Under the pieces are notes generated by a model. The model had not been told where the DNA came from, ran no database searches, and worked only from the letters and a program-made list of their open reading frames with translations. Below, in pieces: positions 1 through 6,283 of a stretch of DNA of 6,283 nucleotides. Source of the DNA: CAYVTD01 sp964454445 (GTDB taxonomy: Bacteria; Bacteroidota; Ignavibacteria; Kapaibacteriales; UBA2268). The DNA lies in contig CAYVTD010000078.1 of assembly GCA_964454445.1 (NCBI GenBank), forward strand, positions 1 to 6,283, given 5' to 3'. Every line of letters begins with the position of its first letter. The first letter of the stretch is position 1. The position numbers and the translations under genes were made by a program.

Positions 1-1
1 T

Positions 2-1972
2 TATTGCAACACAATGACCAATTCTGTCAAAATCTATAATTTCAGTTTTAGAAATGTTAGTATAATCGAAGCTAAAATCAAAGGCAACAATGCAAGCGAT
101 ATTCGTATCATTCAGCATCAGCCACCTGCTCCAAAAGAAATTAAAGCAAAAGACAGCATTACTTATTATATCCTTTTCGATCCCGCCGATGATTCTGACG
201 GAGCAAGCATAGCCGAACTACAATTTATAACAGGCGAAACTGGGGAAGATTCGCTTTTAACAGTGGTGTTAATCGGTAAAAGCGAACAACCTGACATTGA
301 TATTAGCCCAAATCCCATAAATATAGGTTCTTTTCCCATCGGAGAAACCATAAATCGTCAATTTGAAATTATCAACAATGGAAGTTTCGATTATATTTTA
401 AATTCAATCTCCACATCTTCGACCGATGCCAGCATTAATCCATCTTCAAATGTTACAATCACAGCAAAAGCTGGTAGAAGCACCTTTGATTTATCCGTAA
501 ATATAACGAAGGAAGGTCCTTTTGAGATATTTGCTTATATTGATTTCGCAGATCCCTGTCCTCATCGCGATACAATAACAATCAGAGGGAATGGATTGTC
601 TGGAGAAATTGCTTATTCCGACAAAATTGATTATGGAGTATTACCCTGGTGCAAGGATTCAATTATGACAGTATTTTTCTGGAATACTGGCTTAGCACCA
701 GTCAAGTTTTTGGAGATGCAAGCAATCGCTGGAGCAGACAATTCGCTTTTCAGCTTTTACGATGATGTCTATCCTGCACCAATTCCCAATAGTGAACTGA
801 CAAGCGGAGACACATTGTTCAGGCAAATACGTTTCGACCCATCAAAAGCAAGTACTGACGGCATCAAATATGCCCATTTTATTACAAAATTCTTAGTTAA
901 TGCTAAAGAAGTTGAATATAGAACTGAATTGCAAGGTGAGCGACGCTCCGGAATTGTTGTCGCTCCATCAAATATTTGGTTTGGTAGTATTGTGAAAGGA
1001 ACAAGTACAAGCCAAAGAGTTAAAATCAAGAATAATGGTAAAACAACTATTACTTTATATGAAATACAGCCGTTTAACCTGCCAAACATATTCTCTGTTG
1101 TACCTCCAAGTATTAACAAAACATTAAATCCGGGCGACAGTATTGAGTTTATTATCACATTTTTTGCTGAAGAGGATATCGACTATACCGATAATTTTGT
1201 AATTAACTTGTTAGTCGATGGAGTTGATTGTGGCAGCGAAATAAGAGTTACTCTTACTGCCGGAGGCACACCACCGAAAGTGGTTCACGTTTGGATGCCC
1301 GAAATAACTGTTTCGCCAGACATCGATGATTATCATATTCCGATTTATGCCGGATTAGAAAAAGAAGAGGATTATCTAAAGAATATATCTTTCCGGGCAA
1401 CAATCCACTTTAATTCGAGTATTTATTACCCTGTTTCCGTGAGTAATGGCACATTGTCCAGAAGTTTCGACGGAACAGAAACCACAGTAACAATAGTTGT
1501 AGATAGTACAGATATTAACGGCACAAGCTCCGTTTTAACTGAGCTAATTGGACCTACAGCCCTCGCTAATAGGAAATCCTATCCATTGGTTTGGAATGAA
1601 ATACAGTGGCTATCACCTAATTTAGTAAATAAAACTACATACAAAGACGGCAGTATCACTATTGAAATTTGCGAAGCTGGTGGCGAGCGCCTGCTTGATT
1701 TTGGCAAGCCGGTTTCTTTGATTATCTCGCCAAATCCTGTTAATGATCGCTTGAATATTGATTTACATTTGCTCGAATCTGGCGAATATCGTTTGGAGAT
1801 TGTTTCTCTCGAAGGCAGAGCCTTCCCGCTTGAAAGATGGAATGTGCCAAATGACAGTTTAAAAGATTACAACTTAAGCTTCGACGCCGATTGCTTTGCC
1901 AGCGGAATGTATTATCTGATTTTACGAAGCCCTGCAAAAGTTTATTGTTACCCGTTAATGATTGTTAAATGA
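2..1972 (+). CDS. T9SS-exported protein with ASH/HYDIN-like repeats, 5'-partial
   Basis: Probably a large surface or secreted protein exported by the type IX system; its exact role is unknown. The reading frame is open to the left edge (Y-C-N-T precede the first visible Met at position 14), and the window opens inside a repeat, so the true start and signal peptide lie upstream. Numbering from that Met, there are four Ig-like ASH/HYDIN-type modules, at about 1-90 (truncated), 96-195, 200-308 and 313-417. Each shows the family pattern of a strand, an 'N-x-G' turn and a late F-x-P or T-F-F strand. Residues about 429-563 form another beta-rich domain that faintly resembles cohesin-like domains. 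Residues about 564-652 are a type A sorting domain: the ISPNPVNDRLNIDL start, a central LEIVSLEGR and a final GMYYLIL...IVK. ASH repeats suggest binding or structural work; no catalytic motif is visible. The TGA stop overlaps the next gene's ATG. Module type and sorting signal are confident; function is not. Confidence 0.88.
   Translation, partial: YCNTMTNSVKIYNFSFRNVSIIEAKIKGNNASDIRIIQHQPPAPKEIKAKDSITYYILFDPADDSDGASIAELQFITGETGEDSLLTVVLIGKSEQPDIDISPNPINIGSFPIGETINRQFEIINNGSFDYILNSISTSSTDASINPSSNVTITAKAGRSTFDLSVNITKEGPFEIFAYIDFADPCPHRDTITIRGNGLSGEIAYSDKIDYGVLPWCKDSIMTVFFWNTGLAPVKFLEMQAIAGADNSLFSFYDDVYPAPIPNSELTSGDTLFRQIRFDPSKASTDGIKYAHFITKFLVNAKEVEYRTELQGERRSGIVVAPSNIWFGSIVKGTSTSQRVKIKNNGKTTITLYEIQPFNLPNIFSVVPPSINKTLNPGDSIEFIITFFAEEDIDYTDNFVINLLVDGVDCGSEIRVTLTAGGTPPKVVHVWMPEITVSPDIDDYHIPIYAGLEKEEDYLKNISFRATIHFNSSIYYPVSVSNGTLSRSFDGTETTVTIVVDSTDINGTSSVLTELIGPTALANRKSYPLVWNEIQWLSPNLVNKTTYKDGSITIEICEAGGERLLDFGKPVSLIISPNPVNDRLNIDLHLLESGEYRLEIVSLEGRAFPLERWNVPNDSLKDYNLSFDADCFASGMYYLILRSPAKVYCYPLMIVK
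1703..1969 (+). other. T9SS type A C-terminal sorting domain (encoded region)
   Basis: This stretch encodes the last 89 or so residues of the repeat protein. It has the layout known for type A (Por secretion tail) signals: a hydrophobic strand leading into S-P-N-P, then N-x-L-N-I, an E-Y-x-L-E-I strand followed by S-L-E-G-R, then F-A-S-G-M-Y-Y-L and a terminal I-V-K. In known systems the domain directs an exported protein through the T9SS outer-membrane translocon, after which it is usually cleaved with attachment to the cell surface or release. It implies that the host encodes a T9SS elsewhere; none of the core components is in this window. Confidence 0.88.
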
Positions 1973-4131
1973 TTAATTTGAAAGAGATTATGAAAAATAT
2001 TCGTTTGTTTTGGATTATAATAATTTTTGCATCAATTCAAACACTATCCGCACAAGAAAAAGACCCATTGTATATCATTGGCGCTTATGCGGCATATAGT
2101 CATAATTTACATTTTGCTGAGTTCCGTGCTTTGCCAAATGTTCCTTGTTGCGGATCAAATTTTTCTGATGGTAGTGGCTCAGGTTTGGCAGCAGGATTAT
2201 TGTTTGAACTTCCGATAAATAAGACCTTTCTTTTCGGTTTTCGTGCTGGACTGATTTCCCATGGTGGATTGCTCGAAAAAACAGATTTAATCGGCAATTC
2301 GCTGAATTCTAATTTATTTCAAACAACAGGTAATACTAATCCTGCCACTGATGTTTATGCAAAAAACACAATCGACGCAAGTTTAATGAGTATTGGATTG
2401 GATCCTTATGCCCGTTTCACCTTTTTCGATAGAGTAAATAGCACAATTGGATTTCGAATCGGTTATATGTTCAATGGCAAATTCGACCAAAAAGAACAAA
2501 TTACAAAACCGGACAATGTTACTTTCCTGGGTGGGAGCGTTACACGCAACGAAAGAAATAACGAAGAAATACCAGCTTTCAATCCTCTGCAAGTTTGGGG
2601 TTTGTTCGGGCTAAGTTATGATTTCCCAATCGGAAAAAAGATACTGCTTTCTCCTGAAATTAATTATTATTTGCCTTTCATTGATTTAACCGATGTATAT
2701 TGGAAAACAGCTTCCCTACAATTTGGTCTCTCGCTTAGAATTCCAATCTTTCCAGATGAAAGAATTATTATTAAAGATACCGTTTACAACAGAGATACCA
2801 CTGATGTTCTTATGACTAATATAAACAACGAAAGAATTATCTTATTGGATATAAAACGGGATTATAAAGAAATAAAACAAGGAAACACTATAATACAAAG
2901 GACAAGTATCGCGGAAAGCTATCGTCGCGAAATTCCTGACAAAAAAATTCTATCTTGTTCAGTTTTGACTGAAGCTATTGCCTCTGATGGCACAAAGCAA
3001 AAAAATCCACGAGTAATAGTCGAAGAAACCGAGACAGAAGAACTGTTTCCAATTTTGCCACAAGTGTTTTTCCCAGAAAAAAGTACAGCATTATCAGAAA
3101 CTGGTGTACGCGTGCTGACAAGACTCGAAGCACAAGATTTCACCGAAGCAAAACTTCCCTGGAAAACTTTGGATTTATATAGAGATGTTTTGAACATTAT
3201 AGGCTTGCGCCTTAAGCAGCATGCGTCAGACAAGATTACTTTTACAGGAACAAACAACGGAACTGCAAACGAAAGCGGTAATTTTGCTCTTTCAGAAAAA
3301 CGCGCCCTTGCGGTAAAAGATTATTTAGTAGAAACTTGGGGTATTTCCGAATCAAGAATTGCTATTCAAAAGCGGGGTATCCCGGAAATGCCTTCTAATT
3401 CGCAATCTCCCGACGGAATTGCCGAGAATTCCAGAGCCGAGATTTCGAGCAAGGATAACGCTATTCTACAGCCGGTTTCATTAAAAGATGTTCGCAGAAC
3501 CGCTAATCCTCCTGTTGTTGAAATCCTGCCGGAGGCAAATGCCGAAGCCGGTTTGGCTAGCTGGCAAATCGATCTAAGCCAAGATGGAAATAAAATAAGA
3601 CAATATAGCGGCGATGGCAGCAGTTTAAAAACTGTGAAATGGCTTGTGGAAGAAGAACCAATTCCTTCAACAGAATCACCTGTGAATATCAATCTATCTG
3701 TTAATGACAAAATCGGACAAAATGCCAGAGCAAGCCAAGACCTTAAATTTGAACAACTTACCATTCGCAAAAAACGCGAAGAAATCAAAGATGACAAGCG
3801 AATAGAACGTTTTTCCCTGATTCTGTTCGATTTCGACAAGGCTGATATTAAGCCACAGCACATATCGGTGTTAAATCAAATTAAACAAAGAATTAAGCCA
3901 AATTCGAAAGTAACAATTTCCGGCTATGCCGACAGACTAGGCGAAAAAAATTACAATCGCGAGCTTGCTAATCGGCGTATAGAAAATACCCAGAAAATTT
4001 TGCAAGTTCCCGTTCAAAATTTAACAATGAAACCTGTCGGTAGCGATTTTTTACTTTACGATAATTCAACACCACAAGGTAGGGCTTATTCTCGAACCGT
4101 TCAGATTGTAATAGAAACACCTATAAAGTAG
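1969..4131 (+). CDS. Outer-membrane beta-barrel protein with tandem OmpA-like domains
   Basis: Likely an outer-membrane protein that anchors the membrane to peptidoglycan. The N-terminus has a signal peptide: basic MKNIR, a hydrophobic core (LFWIIIIFASI) and probable cleavage near LSA/Q at residue 28. Residues about 33-262 alternate aromatic strands and Gly-rich turns like a PorT/OmpA-type barrel, with a Cys-Cys pair at 60-61. A charged linker (about 263-360) leads to a first OmpA-like module (about 365-493), an Ig-like insert (about 513-600) and a second OmpA-like module (about 612-720). The second keeps the binding Asp (D655 in GYAD) and Arg (R670). The first keeps N438-x2-L-S-x2-R445-A-x2-V but has N430 at the Asp position. 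The interval uses the ATG that overlaps the upstream stop. The ATG at 1990 gives a more typical signal peptide and has A/G-rich sequence before it (AAAGAGA), so it is about equally likely. At 720 residues it is far longer than classic OmpA, which has one barrel and one domain. The partner gene upstream suggests a joint envelope role. Confidence 0.87.
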   Translation: MINLKEIMKNIRLFWIIIIFASIQTLSAQEKDPLYIIGAYAAYSHNLHFAEFRALPNVPCCGSNFSDGSGSGLAAGLLFELPINKTFLFGFRAGLISHGGLLEKTDLIGNSLNSNLFQTTGNTNPATDVYAKNTIDASLMSIGLDPYARFTFFDRVNSTIGFRIGYMFNGKFDQKEQITKPDNVTFLGGSVTRNERNNEEIPAFNPLQVWGLFGLSYDFPIGKKILLSPEINYYLPFIDLTDVYWKTASLQFGLSLRIPIFPDERIIIKDTVYNRDTTDVLMTNINNERIILLDIKRDYKEIKQGNTIIQRTSIAESYRREIPDKKILSCSVLTEAIASDGTKQKNPRVIVEETETEELFPILPQVFFPEKSTALSETGVRVLTRLEAQDFTEAKLPWKTLDLYRDVLNIIGLRLKQHASDKITFTGTNNGTANESGNFALSEKRALAVKDYLVETWGISESRIAIQKRGIPEMPSNSQSPDGIAENSRAEISSKDNAILQPVSLKDVRRTANPPVVEILPEANAEAGLASWQIDLSQDGNKIRQYSGDGSSLKTVKWLVEEEPIPSTESPVNINLSVNDKIGQNARASQDLKFEQLTIRKKREEIKDDKRIERFSLILFDFDKADIKPQHISVLNQIKQRIKPNSKVTISGYADRLGEKNYNRELANRRIENTQKILQVPVQNLTMKPVGSDFLLYDNSTPQGRAYSRTVQIVIETPIK

Positions 4132-4145
4132 TTCTCTATTAAAAA

Positions 4146-4158
4146 ATCAATTTTTGAT
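4146..4158. terminator. Weak AT-only hairpin in the convergent spacer, possible bidirectional terminator
   Basis: The 28-bp gap between the two converging stop codons (4132-4159) contains ATCAA-TTT-TTGAT, a perfect 5-bp inverted repeat with a 3-base loop, preceded by a run of A on the plus strand. The A run would read as a U run downstream of the hairpin for the minus-strand transcript. The stem has only one G-C pair, so it is thermodynamically weak. The position is right for a shared terminator, but the structure alone does not prove one. Confidence 0.22.
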
Positions 4159-4159
4159 A

Positions 4160-4852
4160 TTATTCATCTAATAAGTCTTTCCGGCGCTGACGAGTTTTTT
4201 CGAGAGATTGCTCTTCTCGCCATTCTTGAATCTTTTTATGGTCACCACCGAGCAAAACATCAGGCACCTTCATCCCTCGAAAATTTGCTGGGCGGGTGTA
4301 ATATGGTGCTTCCAACAGTCCGTTTTGAAAGGAATCTTCAAGTGCCGACTCGGCATCACCTATGACGCCGGGCAAAAGCCTTGCAATGGAATCGACAAGA
4401 ACCATTGCGGGCAATTCACCGCCAGTTAAAACATAGCTGCCGATGGAGATTTCTTTGCTAATCAATGCTTCTCTTATGCGCTGGTCGATTCCTTTATAAT
4501 GCCCACAAAGTATAATTATGTTTCTTTTTAATGAAAGTAGGTTGCTCATTGCTTGGTCGAGCAATTCGCCATCGGCACTCATAAAAATGATCTCATCATA
4601 TTGTCTTTCAGATATCAATCTCTCTATACAAGCAAAAACAGGCTCACATTGGATAATCATCCCAGCGCCACCTCCAAAAGGAGCGTCGTCAATGTGTTGA
4701 AAGCGGTCACTAGCATAATCGTGCAAATTATGCATGATTATGCTTGCAATTCCTTTATCTTGAGCTATTTTTAATATACTTGAGCCAAGTACCGATGCGA
4801 ACATCTGAGGAAATGCCGTAATTATGTCTATTCTAATCAATTCCTGATTCAT
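4160..4852 (-). CDS. trmD: tRNA (guanine-N1-)-methyltransferase TrmD
   Basis: Cytoplasmic SPOUT-class enzyme that uses S-adenosylmethionine to methylate N1 of G37, next to the anticodon, in a subset of tRNAs; this prevents +1 frameshifting and is normally essential. The 230-residue product has the family's usual core length and landmarks: RIDIITAFPQMF at the N-terminus, DDAPFGGGAGM at 55-65, CGHYKGIDQR at 116-125, the trefoil-knot cofactor loop SIGSYVLTGGELPAM at 136-150, then DSIARLLPGV, LEDSF and APYYTRP. By alignment to E. coli TrmD, the catalytic Arg154 and Asp169 correspond to R158 and D173, both present. The usual Asp in SIGDYV is Ser139 here. The ATG at 4852 lies inside the end of rimM (20-bp overlap), which suggests translational coupling; a TTG four codons later would place the start nearer the RIDIITAFP core that begins many homologues, but ATG is preferred. 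It is the last gene of the pyk-rimM-trmD run; the converging OmpA-type gene follows at once and no rplS is present. Confidence 0.97.
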   Translation of the reverse strand: MNQELIRIDIITAFPQMFASVLGSSILKIAQDKGIASIIMHNLHDYASDRFQHIDDAPFGGGAGMIIQCEPVFACIERLISERQYDEIIFMSADGELLDQAMSNLLSLKRNIIILCGHYKGIDQRIREALISKEISIGSYVLTGGELPAMVLVDSIARLLPGVIGDAESALEDSFQNGLLEAPYYTRPANFRGMKVPDVLLGGDHKKIQEWREEQSLEKTRQRRKDLLDE

Positions 4853-5381
4853 CGTTTTCCGCCGCTTCCGTATTCAAATTGATTAAACCATCAATTAATC
4901 TAACCTTGATTTCTTCTTCATTATCATCGATCTTTATTACAAATTCATTATTAAAAGGAATGAGAATTTCGCCGTTTTTGCCTTTAATAGCCATAATATT
5001 GTGGGCAGGAGAGATAAGAAAATGAGTAACTCTGCCAATCAAATTGCCGCTTTCATCATCGAAAACAGAGTAGCCCTCTATGTCGTTACCTTCCGGGATA
5101 TGATCCTGCCACTCCAACAATTTTTCTTCATCGGCATATACCCCTTTTTCTAACATCGATTCTGCCTGTTCTTTACTTGATATCTCTTTAAAAATGACAA
5201 AAGCAGAATTTGCTTGCGATTTTTTCCAACGTTTTATTGTGAGTTGGTCAGTGAATTTAGCCGAAAAGCCAATAACAACCTTGGCATTTACAGGTATTGA
5301 AAAATCTTTTGAGGGCAATCCTGAAACGACAATACCACCTTGCGTGCCCTTGATACTTTCTATTATTCCAATTCTTTTCAT
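4833..5381 (-). CDS. rimM: Ribosome maturation factor RimM
   Basis: Cytoplasmic assembly factor that binds the 30S head through ribosomal protein uS19 and helps 16S rRNA 3'-domain maturation. The product is 182 residues, typical for the family. Residues about 1-88 form the RimM N-terminal barrel, opening with I-G-I-I-E-S-I-K-G-T-Q-G-G, a loose match to the usual G-x-x-x-G-x-x-G-E/G start. Residues about 97-170 are a PRC-barrel domain: G-Y-S-V-F-D, G-N-L-I-G-R-V, a later I-L-I-P-F, then a closing V-R-L-I-D-G-L. The conserved YYWxDL element between domains is degenerate (LLEWQDHI, W91 and D93 kept). The ATG at 5381 overlaps the pyk stop as ATGA. The GGTGG just before it lies within pyk codons and is very close to the ATG, so it may not act as a normal ribosome binding site; coupling to pyk translation is more likely. 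The 3' end runs 20 bp into trmD. The trmD neighbour strongly supports the identification. Confidence 0.95.
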   Translation of the reverse strand: MKRIGIIESIKGTQGGIVVSGLPSKDFSIPVNAKVVIGFSAKFTDQLTIKRWKKSQANSAFVIFKEISSKEQAESMLEKGVYADEEKLLEWQDHIPEGNDIEGYSVFDDESGNLIGRVTHFLISPAHNIMAIKGKNGEILIPFNNEFVIKIDDNEEEIKVRLIDGLINLNTEAAENDESGID

Positions 5382-6283
5382 TCCACCTGATAGACCTTGA
5401 GCATGTTTTTTGGTAGCACTTCGCCAGATGACAGCCCAGTAACAAAGATAATACTATCTCCTGAATCAATAAAGTTCAAATCGCGAAGAATGCCTCCAAG
5501 TTCCTTAAAAACGCCAATTGGATCAACGATATCGTGAACAAGAATTCTGGTAACCCCCCAAACAAAAGAAAGGAAACGCACTGTATCGCGACTATCGCTG
5601 AGGGCAATTATCGGAATGCGAGGGCGATATTTTGCAATGTTGTTTGCAGTGTAGCCTGACATAGTAAGTGAAACAATAGCTGCTGCATCAATTTGCTCGG
5701 CAATGACACAAGAAGCCTTGCCAAGAGCGTCTGAAATGTCATTCGTAGCAAATCCAATATCTTCTTTTTGGAGAGTTTCGTGTCTAAGCAAGAATGATTT
5801 TTTATCTTTTGAATAGTACTGATCTTCGACAATACGAATAATCCTGTTCATATAATCGGCAGCATCGAAAGGATACGCACCAATGCTTGTTTCGCCAGAA
5901 AGCATAACGCAATCAGCACCATCGATAACAGCATTAGCAACATCGCTTGCCTCAGCACGTGTAGGACGGGGGTTTTCGATCATCGATTCGAACATTTGCG
6001 TTGCAACAATGACTGGCTTGCCGTGCATATTGCAACGGCGAATGATTTCTTTTTGCAGCACTGGCACTTGCTCGGCAGGCATTTCCAGACCTAAATCGCC
6101 GCGGGCGACCATAATGCCATCTGATTCGCGAATGATATCCTCTATGTCTTCATAACCTTCATATCGCTCGATTTTTGCAATTACGGGCAAGCTAGTACCG
6201 CTGAACAATTTCATTGCTGCTTTCAGTTCGATTATATCTTTTTCAGAACGTACGAAAGATAAAGCTACGGCATCAACACCGTT
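5378..6283 (-). CDS. pyk: Pyruvate kinase, C-terminal part (5' end outside window)
   Basis: Cytoplasmic enzyme that transfers phosphate from phosphoenolpyruvate to ADP, giving pyruvate and ATP at the end of glycolysis. The frame is open to the right edge, and the residues before the first internal Met (G-V-D-A-V-A-L-S-F-V-R) are normal pyruvate kinase sequence, so that Met is not the start. The 301 visible residues hold the catalytic Lys and a metal-binding Glu in PVIAKIER (K37, E39 of the fragment), the metal-binding Asp in ARGDLG (D63), the active-site Thr in VATQM (T95), and MLSGETSIGAYP. The spacing matches E. coli PykF K220/E222/D246/T278, so about 183 residues are missing. Residues about 178-301 are the C-terminal effector domain, with the SGYTANNIAKYRP loop and a final NMLKVYQVE. 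Both effector-loop segments differ from the common SGxTA-x-R and STN consensus, so activator preference cannot be read. The stop overlaps the rimM start by ATGA, which makes this the upstream member of an operon. Confidence 0.97.
   Translation of the reverse strand, partial: NGVDAVALSFVRSEKDIIELKAAMKLFSGTSLPVIAKIERYEGYEDIEDIIRESDGIMVARGDLGLEMPAEQVPVLQKEIIRRCNMHGKPVIVATQMFESMIENPRPTRAEASDVANAVIDGADCVMLSGETSIGAYPFDAADYMNRIIRIVEDQYYSKDKKSFLLRHETLQKEDIGFATNDISDALGKASCVIAEQIDAAAIVSLTMSGYTANNIAKYRPRIPIIALSDSRDTVRFLSFVWGVTRILVHDIVDPIGVFKELGGILRDLNFIDSGDSIIFVTGLSSGEVLPKNMLKVYQVE

Noticed and set aside
14..16. Met codon as the start of the repeat protein
   Set aside because: It lies in the middle of an ASH module, has no signal peptide after it, and the frame is open to the left edge. 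A T9SS cargo needs a signal peptide.
769..1158. 129-codon minus-strand open frame opposite the repeat protein
   Set aside because: Antisense to the ASH repeats with no recognisable motif; the plus-strand frame explains the region fully.
3366..3863. 165-codon minus-strand open frame opposite the OmpA gene
   Set aside because: It lies fully antisense to well-supported OmpA coding sequence, and its Ser/Leu/Arg-rich product shows no domain pattern. It is a shadow of the real gene.
4208..4774. Several 60-73-codon plus-strand frames opposite trmD
   Set aside because: They overlap each other and conserved TrmD motifs, and have no independent support.
5883..6155. 90-codon plus-strand open frame opposite pyk
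   Set aside because: It mirrors the most conserved catalytic stretch of pyruvate kinase, so the open frame comes from codon constraint there.
6212..6214. Met codon as the start of pyk
   Set aside because: The frame continues upstream to the window edge with clear pyruvate kinase sequence, and the N-terminal half of the enzyme would be missing.

Overview
The window looks like part of a bacterial chromosome from the Bacteroidota/Ignavibacteria/Kapaibacteria side of the FCB group. The clearest clue is a large secreted protein made of ASH/HYDIN-type repeats that ends in a type IX secretion (T9SS) type A sorting domain. Its neighbour is an OmpA-family protein with an N-terminal outer-membrane barrel. 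The DNA is AT-rich and the genes are packed with tiny or negative spacing. A Kapaibacteria-like source is my best guess, from protein style only; no marker-gene comparison could be run.

Layout: two plus-strand genes fill the left two thirds. The first (from the left edge to 1972, 5' end missing) is the T9SS-exported repeat protein. The second (1969-4131) overlaps it by an ATGA junction and encodes the barrel/OmpA protein. After a 28-bp convergent spacer, three minus-strand genes fill the right third, in transcription order pyk (3' part only), rimM and trmD. They are joined by overlaps of 4 bp and 20 bp, so they read as one operon whose promoter lies beyond the right edge.

Functionally there are two unrelated blocks. 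The left block is cell-envelope material: a surface or secreted adhesin-like repeat protein probably co-translated with an outer-membrane protein that can grip peptidoglycan. The right block is housekeeping: the last step of glycolysis (pyruvate kinase), a 30S ribosome maturation factor (RimM) and the tRNA m1G37 methyltransferase (TrmD). rimM-trmD is a widespread pair usually flanked by rpsP and rplS; here pyk stands upstream and no rplS follows.

I saw no tRNA or rRNA gene, CRISPR array, insertion sequence or long DNA repeat. There is no gene-free stretch over 300 bp; the only intergenic DNA is the 28-bp spacer. I found no convincing new defence or mobile system. The most interesting points are an alternating A-B-A-B repeat pattern with phased cysteines in the T9SS protein, and a tandem pair of OmpA modules with complementary loss of consensus residues.
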